9,866 nucleotides of DNA, taken from Eubacterium sp. CAG:786 (lineage in GTDB: Bacteria; Bacillota; Clostridia; Oscillospirales; Ruminococcaceae). This document shows positions 1 through 5,975 of this stretch, one piece after another. Position 1 is the stretch's first letter. Every line of letters starts with the position of its first letter. The position numbers and the translations under genes were made by a program. The notes under the pieces were generated by a model. It worked only from the letters and a program-made list of their open reading frames with translations, did not search any database and was not told the DNA's origin. The stretch is taken from positions 1 to 9,866 of the forward strand of contig HF989429.1 of the NCBI GenBank assembly GCA_000432175.1, in the 5' to 3' direction.

Positions 1-112
1 CCACCCGGCGCAGCACAGCCGCCCGGGACTGCCGCGCTTCCACAAAATCCGTGACTATGCCCGCGCCGTCCGTGCTGAAATGCACCAGGCGCCTTTTGAG
101 TTTCTCCAGCAT
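1..112 (-). CDS. Unidentified protein, N-terminal fragment (runs off the window)
   Basis: An open frame starts at ATG 112-110 and stays open to the left edge, giving 37 codons. The visible protein begins MLEKLKRRLVHFSTDGAGIV and is basic and helix-prone; I do not recognise a family. The start lies 30 bp after the nadE stop with no promoter or terminator between them, so it is probably co-transcribed with nadE. A GAGG ribosome binding site lies about 11 nt upstream of the ATG; an in-frame GTG at 118-116 would have closer spacing (5 nt) and is an alternative start. No function can be inferred from this fragment. Confidence 0.55.
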   Translation of the reverse strand, partial: MLEKLKRRLVHFSTDGAGIVTDFVEARQSRAAVLRRV

Positions 113-142
113 GTTCACACCGACCTCACCACAGGAAAGTTA

Positions 143-2056
143 TCAGAGTTCCTCCAGTTCCTTGAGCCACAGCGCAGAGGAAGCGTCGCTGGGCATTCTC
201 CAGTCACCGCGCGGGGAAAGCGTTACGGAGCCTACCTTTACGCCGTCTGGCAGGCAGCTTCTCTTGAACTGCTGCGAGAAGAACCTGCGGTAGAACGTCC
301 TGAGCCATTTAAGGATAGTTTCACGGTCGTAGCTGCCCATGAACGCGTACTCCGCCAGCCGGAACACCTTTTTCGGCGGAAATCCCCAGCGAATGCCGTT
401 GTACAGGAAGAAATCATGCAGTTCGTAGGGACCCACCAGGTCCTCGGTTATCTGGGCGATGTCGCCGTTTTCGTCCGCGGGCAGGAGTTCCGGGCTGACC
501 GGCGTGTCGAAAATGCTTATCAGCACCTCCCGGAGTTCCGCGTTGTCAACGGTGCCCGCGTAGTATTTCACGATGTGGCGCACCAGGGTCTTGGGCACGG
601 AAGCGTTCACGCCGTACATCGAGATGTGGTCGCCGTTGTAGGTAGCCCAGCCCAGCGCGAGTTCCGAAAGGTCGCCGGTGCCCACCACCATGCCGTTTTC
701 AGCGTTCGCGAGGTCCATGAGTATCTTGGTGCGCTCGCGTGCCTGACCGTTCTCGTATACAACGTTGTGGACGCTCTCGTCGTGCCCTATATCCGCGAAA
801 TGCTGCCTTACCGAAGCCGCGATGTCGATGACCCGCAGCTGCGTGCCGAGGAGTTCGCACAGGCGTTCCGCATTGCTGCGGGTGCGCTTTGTCGTGCCGA
901 AACACGGCATAGTCACCGCGAGTATGTCGGAAGCCGGACGCCCCAGCAGCTTCATTGCTTCCACGCAGACCAGCAGCGCCAGGGTGCTGTCAAGACCTCC
1001 GGAAATGCCTATCACCAGGGTTTTCGCGTTGGTGTGGCGTATGCGCTTTTCAAGCCCGTGCGCCTGCATGGTGAGGATATCCTCGCAGCGCTTGTCCTTT
1101 TCCGCGGAAGCCTGCGGCACGAACGGCGTGCGCACGACGGCGCGGGTGAGCGTTGTTTCTGAAACGCCCATGCTGAACGGAACGCGGCGCATTCCCGCGC
1201 GGAGCCCACCGGTGAAGCTGGTGTTCCTGCGGCGTTCGGCAGAGAGCTTCTGCACGTCTGTCTCGGTGACTGTCAGCCCGGTGGAATACAGCCGGCTTTC
1301 CGCGAGGACAGCGCCGTTTTCCGCGATGATGTCGTGGCCGCTGAATACCAGGTCCTGGGTGCTTTCCCCGGAGCCTGCGCTGGCGTAGATATAGCCGCAC
1401 AGCAGCCTTGCGGACTGCCCGCTCACGAGGTCGCGGCGGTAGGCGTCCTTGCCGATGGTTTCGTTGCTCGCGGAGAGGTTCGCGATTATCGTCGCGCCGC
1501 CCAGCGCAAGGGAAATGCTGGGAGGTTCCGCAGCCCAGAGGTCCTCGCAGAGTTCCGCAGCGAAAACGAGTTCCGGAATTTCGCGGCACTCAAACAGCAG
1601 CCCCAGCCCGAACGGGACGCACTCCCCGAACAGCGCGACGTCGTACTGCCCCTCGGGCGCAGCGGTGAAATGGCGCTTTTCGTAGAATTCGTTGTAGTTC
1701 GGCAGGAATTTCTTTGGAACCACACCCAGCACGTTACCGTCCTTTATGACGACGGCGCAGTTGTAGAGTTCCCCGCGGAAGCGCAGCGGGCAGCCCACTG
1801 CAACGAGCATATCCATGCCGGCGGTGTGCGCGGTTATTCTTTCGAGAGCCGCGAGCGCGCCGTCGAGAAGTTCCTGCTGGAAAAACAGGTCCTGGCAGGT
1901 GTAGCCGGTAATGCAGAGTTCCGGCAGAATCAGAATGCGCACCCCCTGCGCGTGTGCCCTGTCGATGAGCGCGGTTATCTCAGCGCGGTTGTATTCACAG
2001 TCGGCTACCTTTATGTCGGGAGTTCCGGCAGCGACTTTTATAAATCCGTCCTTCAT
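143..2056 (-). CDS. nadE: Glutamine-dependent NAD(+) synthetase
   Basis: This cytosolic enzyme makes the last step of NAD biosynthesis: ATP-dependent amidation of nicotinic acid adenine dinucleotide, using ammonia released from glutamine. The 637-residue length fits the two-domain glutamine-dependent class. Residues 1 to about 290 are a nitrilase-fold glutaminase with all three expected catalytic residues: Glu46 in PELCITGY, Lys115 in GVVPKKFLPNY and Cys170 in ELCEDLW. Residues from about 325 form the synthetase domain, with the ATP-pyrophosphatase P-loop SGGLDST at 352-358 and the GTGDLSELALGW segment further on. The start is ATG 2056-2054, preceded by AAAGGGG seven bases upstream. The gene has its own strong promoter (2094-2122), and an unidentified gene follows after 30 bp. 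Length and active-site residues look intact. Confidence 0.97.
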   Translation of the reverse strand: MKDGFIKVAAGTPDIKVADCEYNRAEITALIDRAHAQGVRILILPELCITGYTCQDLFFQQELLDGALAALERITAHTAGMDMLVAVGCPLRFRGELYNCAVVIKDGNVLGVVPKKFLPNYNEFYEKRHFTAAPEGQYDVALFGECVPFGLGLLFECREIPELVFAAELCEDLWAAEPPSISLALGGATIIANLSASNETIGKDAYRRDLVSGQSARLLCGYIYASAGSGESTQDLVFSGHDIIAENGAVLAESRLYSTGLTVTETDVQKLSAERRRNTSFTGGLRAGMRRVPFSMGVSETTLTRAVVRTPFVPQASAEKDKRCEDILTMQAHGLEKRIRHTNAKTLVIGISGGLDSTLALLVCVEAMKLLGRPASDILAVTMPCFGTTKRTRSNAERLCELLGTQLRVIDIAASVRQHFADIGHDESVHNVVYENGQARERTKILMDLANAENGMVVGTGDLSELALGWATYNGDHISMYGVNASVPKTLVRHIVKYYAGTVDNAELREVLISIFDTPVSPELLPADENGDIAQITEDLVGPYELHDFFLYNGIRWGFPPKKVFRLAEYAFMGSYDRETILKWLRTFYRRFFSQQFKRSCLPDGVKVGSVTLSPRGDWRMPSDASSALWLKELEEL

Positions 2057-2093
2057 TGTCTGTCCCCTTTGTTTATATTGTTATCCATTATAT

Positions 2094-2122
2094 ATTATAT
2101 ACGCTTTTGGGAGAAAAATCAA
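2094..2122 (-). promoter_or_regulatory. Sigma-A promoter of nadE
   Basis: Reading the minus strand, a -35 box TTGATT (2122-2117) is followed by a 17-bp spacer and a perfect -10 box TATAAT (2099-2094). Transcription would start near 2087, giving a leader of only about 30 nt before the nadE ATG. Repeat copy A begins 22 bp upstream of the -35 box. There is no room for a riboswitch between promoter and start codon. Confidence 0.88.
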
Positions 2123-2144
2123 GAGATAACGGAACAATTAATTT

Positions 2145-2385
2145 AATTCGGAATTCGAGTTTTGCGCACTTGTGTGCATAATGCTGATGGATTATGTAAC
2201 GGGCTGCGCAAAACTATATTCGGAATTCGGAATTATGGTATCGCCTCCGGCGATAATATTATAAAAACTTTGATATGAAACAATACAGGGCGAAAGAAGC
2301 AATTCACTTTCGCCCTGTGTATTTTATAAATCTCTTTTAGATAACGTCCCGCAAAGCGGGACACAATAATTCCGAATTCCGAATT
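2145..2385 (+). repeat. Hairpin-rich intergenic repeat, copy A
   Basis: This is the first of three related elements (others at 3893-4131 and 6835-7119), and it fills most of the 361-bp gap between glyQS and nadE. It begins AATTCGGAATT and ends AATTCCGAATT, an 11-bp perfect terminal inverted repeat. Inside, in order, are: stem 1, AGTTTTGCGCA/TGCGCAAAACT (2158-2168 with 2205-2215, 36-nt loop); AATTCGG direct repeats; stem 2, TATCGCC/GGCGATA (2239-2245 with 2249-2255); stem 3, ACAGGGCGAAAG/CTTTCGCCCTGT (2285-2296 with 2307-2318); and stem 4, GTCCCGC/GCGGGAC (2346-2352 with 2356-2362). No plausible coding sequence is present. Orientation is arbitrary; all three copies agree. It could be a MITE-like element or a mobile 3'-UTR module. 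Confidence 0.9.
2285..2318 (-). terminator. Possible bidirectional terminator hairpin, copy A
   Basis: A perfect 12-bp GC-rich stem, ACAGGGCGAAAG/CTTTCGCCCTGT, with a 10-nt loop lies about 100 bp after the glyQS stop. On the minus strand it is followed by ATTGTTTC, and on the plus strand by GTATTTTAT. Both tails are only moderately T-rich, so intrinsic termination is plausible but not proven. It is the third stem-loop of repeat copy A. Confidence 0.4.
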
Positions 2386-2417
2386 GAACGCAGTTTTTCC
2401 CCTCTGTGCATCACGCC

Positions 2418-3797
2418 TTATTTCACGAAGAATATTCTCTCCTCAATGTAGCTCCTGACTTCTGCCAGCGGAATGCGCACCTGCTGCATGGAGTCGCGCT
2501 CGCGTACTGTTACGCAGCCGTCGTTCTCGGTGTCGAAGTCGTAGGTGATGCAGAACGGGGTGCCTATCTCGTCCTGTCTGCGGTAGCGCTTGCCGATGGC
2601 GCCTGCGTCGTCGAAGTCAACGATGAAGTGCTTTGCAAGCTCGTCGTGGAGTTCGCCTGCCTTCTCGCTGAGCTTCTTGGAGAGCGGGAGTATCGCAGCC
2701 TTGACGGGAGCCAGAGCCGGGTGCAGGTGCATAACGGTGCGGCTGGTGCCGTCCTCAAGCTGTTCCTCGTCGTAAGCGTCGCATACGACTGCCAGGAACA
2801 GACGCTCAACGCCCAGCGACGGCTCGATAACGTACGGAACGTACTTCTCGTTGGTCTCGGGGTCGAAATACTCGAGGCTCTTGCCGGAAGTCTTCATGTG
2901 CTGTGTGAGGTCGTAGTCGGTGCGGTCTGCAACGCCCCAGAGTTCGCCCCAGCCGAACGGGAACATGAACTCGAAGTCGGTGGTAGCCTTGGAGTAGAAG
3001 CAGAGTTCCTCGGGGCTGTGGTCGCGGAGCCTGATGTTCTCCTCCTTAAGACCGAGGGAGAGCAGGAAGTTCTTGCAGTATGTTCTCCAGTACTGGAACC
3101 ACTCGAGGTCGGTGCCGGGCTTGCAGAAGAACTCAAGTTCCATCTGCTCGAACTCGCGCACGCGGAAGATGAACTGACCGGGGGTTATCTCGTTTCTGAA
3201 GGACTTGCCCACCTGCGCAACGCCGAAGGGTACCTTTTTGCGGCTGGTGCGCTGGATATTCGCGAAGTTGACGAAAATACCCTGAGCGGTCTCGGGACGG
3301 AGATATATCTCGTTCTTGCTGTCCTCAGTCACGCCCTGGAACGTCTTGAACATCAGGTTGAACTGACGGATATCCGTGAAGTTGGTGGAACCGCAGTTGG
3401 GGCACTTTATGCCGTTCTCGCGGATATAAGCCATCATCTGCTCGTTGGTCCAGCCGTTGGCGTCGCCGCCGTTGTCCTCGATGAGCTTATCTGCGCGGTG
3501 ACGGGTCTTGCAGTCCTTGCAGTCCATCAGCGGGTCGGAAAATCCGCCCACGTGGCCGGAAGCCACCCATGTCTGCGGGTTCATCAGTATAGCGGAGTCA
3601 AGCCCTACGTTGTACTTGTTCTCCTGAATGAACTTCTTGCGCCATGCGTTCTTGATGTTGGTTTTCAGCTCCACGCCAAGGGGGCCGTAGTCCCATGTGT
3701 TGGCAAGTCCGCCGTAGATCTCGCTGCCGGGGTAAACGAAGCCTCTGCCCTTGCACAGGGCAACGATCTTCTCAAGGGTCTTTTCTGTGTTGTTCAT
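2418..3797 (-). CDS. glyQS: Glycyl-tRNA synthetase, homodimeric (alpha2) class II type
   Basis: This cytosolic enzyme charges tRNA-Gly with glycine. The 459-residue single chain is the alpha2 type (eukaryotic/archaeal-like, usual in Gram-positives such as Bacillus and Mycobacterium), not the GlyQ/GlyS alpha2beta2 type. Visible features in order are: KIVALCKGRGFVYPGSEIYG at the N-terminus; two CxxC pairs (Cys93/Cys96, Cys132/Cys135) of a probable zinc-binding insertion; class II motif 2 around GKSFRNEITP (197-206); and motif 3 in GVERLFLAVV (329-338). The anticodon-binding domain occupies roughly the last 100 residues. The start is ATG 3797-3795 with AAAGGA just upstream. It has its own strong promoter and a short hairpin-bearing leader. 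Repeat B lies upstream and repeat A downstream. Confidence 0.97.
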   Translation of the reverse strand: MNNTEKTLEKIVALCKGRGFVYPGSEIYGGLANTWDYGPLGVELKTNIKNAWRKKFIQENKYNVGLDSAILMNPQTWVASGHVGGFSDPLMDCKDCKTRHRADKLIEDNGGDANGWTNEQMMAYIRENGIKCPNCGSTNFTDIRQFNLMFKTFQGVTEDSKNEIYLRPETAQGIFVNFANIQRTSRKKVPFGVAQVGKSFRNEITPGQFIFRVREFEQMELEFFCKPGTDLEWFQYWRTYCKNFLLSLGLKEENIRLRDHSPEELCFYSKATTDFEFMFPFGWGELWGVADRTDYDLTQHMKTSGKSLEYFDPETNEKYVPYVIEPSLGVERLFLAVVCDAYDEEQLEDGTSRTVMHLHPALAPVKAAILPLSKKLSEKAGELHDELAKHFIVDFDDAGAIGKRYRRQDEIGTPFCITYDFDTENDGCVTVRERDSMQQVRIPLAEVRSYIEERIFFVK

Positions 3798-3813
3798 ATC
3801 TGTTTCCTTTCAG

Positions 3814-3832
3814 CCCTGCATGGCTTGCAGGG
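3814..3832 (-). promoter_or_regulatory. Hairpin in the glyQS leader, next to the ribosome binding site
   Basis: The glyQS leader contains a perfect 7-bp inverted repeat, CCCTGCA/TGCAGGG, with a 5-nt loop. It ends a few bases before the AAAGGA ribosome binding site. The predicted transcript starts only about 50 nt before the ATG. No T-run follows the stem, so it is not a terminator. A role in mRNA stability or translation control is inference. Confidence 0.5.
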
Positions 3833-3853
3833 ACAGTAAAATGTATCTCCTAT

Positions 3854-3882
3854 AGTATAGCGCAAATCCCCCGATAAGTCAA
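3854..3882 (-). promoter_or_regulatory. Sigma-A promoter of glyQS
   Basis: On the minus strand, TTGACT (3882-3877) and TATACT (3859-3854) are separated by exactly 17 bp. The start point would be near 3847. A run of seven Gs on the plus strand (3885-3891) lies just upstream of the -35 box, and repeat copy B begins at 3893, so the repeat effectively abuts the promoter. Confidence 0.88.
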
Positions 3883-3892
3883 GAGGGGGGGA

Positions 3893-4131
3893 GTTCAATT
3901 CGGAGTTTTGCGCACTTGTGTGCATAATGCAAATGGATAAAGTAACGGGCTGCGCAAAACTAAATTCGTAATTCTTAATTCGGAATTATGGTTGTCCGCT
4001 TCGCGGACAAATTTTAAAAACTTTGATAGATACAACACAGGGCGAAAGTGGTTTTTTCGTCCTGTGTATTTTATAGTAAATATTTTGAGATAACGTCCCG
4101 CGAAGCGGGACACCACAATTCCGAATTGAAC
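3893..4131 (+). repeat. Hairpin-rich intergenic repeat, copy B
   Basis: This copy fills most of the 363-bp gap between the sufB-like gene and glyQS. Its ends form a perfect 12-bp terminal inverted repeat, GTTCAATTCGGA (3893-3904) and TCCGAATTGAAC (4120-4131). It has the same four stems as copy A: stem 1 at 3904-3914 with 3951-3961; stem 2, TTGTCCGC/GCGGACAA (3992-3999 with 4003-4010), in which both arms differ from copies A and C yet still pair; stem 3, a 13-bp stem with one G-T pair (4035-4047 with 4055-4067); and stem 4, GTCCCGC/GCGGGAC (4095-4101 with 4105-4111). From its left end through stem 1 it is identical to copy C for more than 60 bp. No coding sequence. Confidence 0.9.
4035..4067 (-). 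terminator. Possible bidirectional terminator hairpin, copy B
   Basis: A 13-bp stem (ACACAGGGCGAAA against TTTCGTCCTGTGT) carries one G-T pair, which is a wobble in plus-strand RNA and an A-C mismatch in minus-strand RNA. The loop is 7 nt. It lies about 95 bp after the stop of the sufB-like gene. The T-tract is weak on the minus side (TGTATC) and better on the plus side (ATTTTATAG). Possible end of the suf transcript; low certainty. Confidence 0.35.
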
Positions 4132-4160
4132 GCAGTTTCCTGCCCCCTGCGCATCGCGCC

Positions 4161-5108
4161 TTACTTCAAAAATCCCTCGATGATCTTTTCCTCGGCTTCC
4201 TCGCGGGTGAGCCCGAGGGAGCACAGCTTCAGTATCTGCTCGCCTGCTATCTTGCCGATGGCGGCTTCGTGAATGAGCGCTGCGTCTACGTTTGCGGCAT
4301 TCAGCGCGGGCTGTGCGTCAACGCGGCCGTTCTCTGCGAGTATCGCGTCGCACGCCGAGTGCCCGGTGCACCGGGTGTTTCCCTCGATGACGGAATAGAA
4401 CGCCTGGTGGGAATTCCCCCGCGCCACCGAGCGGGAAACCAGGTCCGCGCCGCAGTCCTCGCCGTTTAGCTCGACCCTGAACTTTGTCACCGCGTCCTCG
4501 TCGCCGTCGGTCATTATGCGCTCCCGCACGACTATCTTCGCGCCCTTGTCCAGCACTGCGGAGGTGCTGCGGGTGGTGCGGTCAACTCCGCGCAGCTGCA
4601 CCGTGTCCATCTCGAGGTAGGAATCCTCTTTCAGGTAGGCGTCAGTAACCGGGTCTATCTTGCGCAGCCCCGTGCCCTTGCCGGTGCCGATGTGCTTTTC
4701 CTTGTACAGCACCCTCGCGCCTTTCTCGAGGAAGAAGCGGTGAATGCCGTTGTGGCGCGCGGTCTCCGAGCCGTCGCTGTGTACTCCGCAGCCTGCCACT
4801 ATCACCACGTCCGCGCCCTCGCCGACATAGAAGTCGTTGTAAACCAGGTCGTCCACGTCGGAATGCGTAACGCACGCCGGAATGTACACCGTTTCTCCTT
4901 TGGTGCCTGGCTTTATGCGGATATCGATGCCGGGCTTGTCCGTCTTGGAGGTTATCGTGATGTTCTCAGAGGACCTGCGCCCCGCGCACTGGCTGTCCTG
5001 ACGGATATTGTACGCCCCCTGGAAGCCGGTGGCGCTGTCGTAGTCCGAAATGACTTTGAGCATTTCTGCGGTGACGCTGTTGAATTCAGCCTTGTTCATC
5101 TCGCTCAT
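4161..5108 (-). CDS. sufB: SufB/SufD-family Fe-S cluster scaffold, short SmsB-like form
   Basis: This is the probable scaffold partner of the adjacent SufC ATPase in cytosolic iron-sulfur cluster assembly. The protein is about 315 residues, well short of classical SufB (about 480) or SufD (about 420), and close to the single SufB-like protein of archaeal two-gene (SmsCB) systems. Counting from the upstream ATG at 5114, the beta-helix core runs to about residue 260. Two SufB hallmarks are visible: SACDAIL (Cys255), matching the QCDSLL cysteine region, and IHEAAIGKI (His282, Glu283), matching HEATxxKI. The C-terminal GLTREEAEEKIIEGFL is typical of the family. ATG 5108 is preferred because it forms an ATGA overlap with the sufC stop and sits nine bases after GGAGG; ATG 5114 is only three bases from it. 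SufB rather than SufD identity rests on the conserved Cys and Glu. Confidence 0.88.
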   Translation of the reverse strand: MSEMNKAEFNSVTAEMLKVISDYDSATGFQGAYNIRQDSQCAGRRSSENITITSKTDKPGIDIRIKPGTKGETVYIPACVTHSDVDDLVYNDFYVGEGADVVIVAGCGVHSDGSETARHNGIHRFFLEKGARVLYKEKHIGTGKGTGLRKIDPVTDAYLKEDSYLEMDTVQLRGVDRTTRSTSAVLDKGAKIVVRERIMTDGDEDAVTKFRVELNGEDCGADLVSRSVARGNSHQAFYSVIEGNTRCTGHSACDAILAENGRVDAQPALNAANVDAALIHEAAIGKIAGEQILKLCSLGLTREEAEEKIIEGFLK

Positions 5109-5842
5109 CTGCATGCGCCTCCATTCTTCTGCGGTGCGGCTGCGGGACAGCGCCCTGAAAATTCACCCCTGAGCAGCAGCGGCAGGATATCGTCGCGCTT
5201 GCCGCTGGTGCGTATCTTTCCGTCTGCGACTACCACTATCTCGTCCGCGATGGAAAGTATGCGTTCCTGGTGCGAGATTATCACCAGGGAGCCGCTGGTG
5301 CTGCTGCGGATATCCTCGAAGGTCTCCACCAGCTTCGCGAAGCTCCACAGGTCTATGCCGGCTTCAGGCTCGTCGAACACGGAAAGCTTCGCGCCGCGCG
5401 CCAGCACGGTGGCTATCTCGATGCGCTTTGCCTCGCCGCCGGAGAGCGCCGCGCTCATCTCGCGGTCGATGTATTCCTCGGCGCACAGACCCACCTTTGC
5501 AAGCAGCCCGCAGAGTTCCCCGACGCTCAGCTTTTTCCCTGCGGAAAGCTCCAGCAGGTCGCGTACGGTCAGCCCCTTGAACCTCACCGGCTGCTGGAAT
5601 GCGTATGCAACGCCCAGCTTCGCGCGGGAGGTTATGTCCATATCCGTGATGTCGGTGCCGTCGAGTATCAGGCGGCCGCTGTCGGGCTTCTCGACGCCGG
5701 CTATCAGCTTCGCGAGGGAAGTCTTGCCGCCGCCGTTGGGTCCTGTTATGACTGTCAGCCTGCTGTCAAGTCTGCAGCTTATTCCGTTTATTATAGTATC
5801 GCCGTCCGGAATTTTCCAGACCAGCTCTTTTAGTTCCAGCAA
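5105..5842 (-). CDS. sufC: SufC-type Fe-S assembly ATPase (SmsC-like)
   Basis: This ABC-class ATPase powers the SUF scaffold; it is soluble rather than a transporter subunit. All ATPase motifs are present, numbered from the chosen start: Walker A GPNGGGKT (34-41), Q-loop in AFQQPVRFKG (81-90), signature LSGGE (133-137), Walker B LSVFDE (153-158) and H-loop His191. FDEPEAGIDLWSF is characteristic of SufC. I chose TTG 5842-5840 because AAGGAG lies eight bases upstream. The longer frame from TTG 5860 would place that ribosome binding site inside the gene. At 245 residues it is normal length. It overlaps the following sufB-like gene by an ATGA junction and has its own strong promoter. No sufS, sufU or sufD is nearby. 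A generic ABC transporter ATPase is the alternative, unlikely given the partner. Confidence 0.93.
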   Translation of the reverse strand: MLELKELVWKIPDGDTIINGISCRLDSRLTVITGPNGGGKTSLAKLIAGVEKPDSGRLILDGTDITDMDITSRAKLGVAYAFQQPVRFKGLTVRDLLELSAGKKLSVGELCGLLAKVGLCAEEYIDREMSAALSGGEAKRIEIATVLARGAKLSVFDEPEAGIDLWSFAKLVETFEDIRSSTSGSLVIISHQERILSIADEIVVVADGKIRTSGKRDDILPLLLRGEFSGRCPAAAPQKNGGACR

Positions 5843-5872
5843 ATGTATCGCTCCTTTCAAGTGTACAATAGT

Positions 5873-5901
5873 ATTCTACCACAATGCCGCCTTTATGTCA
5901 A
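5873..5901 (-). promoter_or_regulatory. Sigma-A promoter of the sufC-sufB-like operon
   Basis: The minus strand carries a consensus -35 TTGACA (5901-5896), a 17-bp spacer and TAGAAT (5878-5873). The start point falls near 5866, about 25 nt before the TTG start. The divergent plus-strand gene begins at 5976, so the two genes share a regulatory gap of about 130 bp. No IscR- or Fur-like palindrome is evident to me. Confidence 0.88.
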
Positions 5902-5914
5902 GACAGGGAAAATC

Positions 5915-5931
5915 TGCAGTGATTTGCAGTG
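5915..5931 (+). promoter_or_regulatory. Tandem TGCAGTG direct repeat in the divergent control region
   Basis: TGCAGTG occurs at 5915-5921 and again at 5925-5931, exactly 10 bp apart, or one helical turn. The pair overlaps the expected -35 position of the plus-strand gene and lies just upstream of the suf -35 box. This spacing fits a direct-repeat operator, but two 7-bp copies could also be chance. Confidence 0.35.
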
Positions 5932-5947
5932 CGCCGGGGGTTATACT
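5919..5947 (+). promoter_or_regulatory. Probable promoter of the plus-strand winged-helix gene
   Basis: A good -10 box TATACT (5942-5947) is present. At a 17-bp spacing the -35 position reads GTGATT, a poor match, so the promoter would be weak or activator-dependent. The -35 region overlaps the TGCAGTG direct repeat. The leader to the ATG at 5976 is about 20 nt and contains AGGAGG (5961-5966). Confidence 0.5.
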
Positions 5948-5975
5948 CATTAAAAAACGGAGGAGGTCAATACCC

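Noticed and set aside
80..1162. Long plus-strand open frame of 360 codons
   Set aside because: It lies wholly antisense to nadE, has no ribosome binding site, and its His/Val/Arg-rich translation matches no family. It is a shadow of a GC-rich gene.
2406..3839. Plus-strand open frame of 477 codons, longer than the gene opposite it
   Set aside because: It is fully antisense to glyQS, whose motifs are unmistakable. The translation is low-complexity Leu/Val/Ala-rich.
3840..4160. T-box riboswitch upstream of glyQS
   Set aside because: The sigma-A promoter lies only about 60 bp before the ATG. The region beyond it is repeat copy B, which is related to copies not linked to tRNA synthetases.
3895..4224. 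Minus-strand frames in repeats B and C sharing the peptide LVLRSPLLYPFALCTQVRKT
   Set aside because: The shared peptide comes from translating the conserved left arm of the repeat. The frames lack start signals and have stem-loop composition, so this is repeat DNA and not a small gene family.
5843..5860. Earlier TTG start for sufC at 5860
   Set aside because: The AAGGAG ribosome binding site falls just inside this extension, eight bases before TTG 5842, so the shorter start is preferred.
4692..5975. Plus-strand open frame extending the winged-helix gene upstream to 4692
   Set aside because: It runs antisense through sufC and the sufB-like gene. A clear AGGAGG and -10 box precede ATG 5976, so the extension is not coding.
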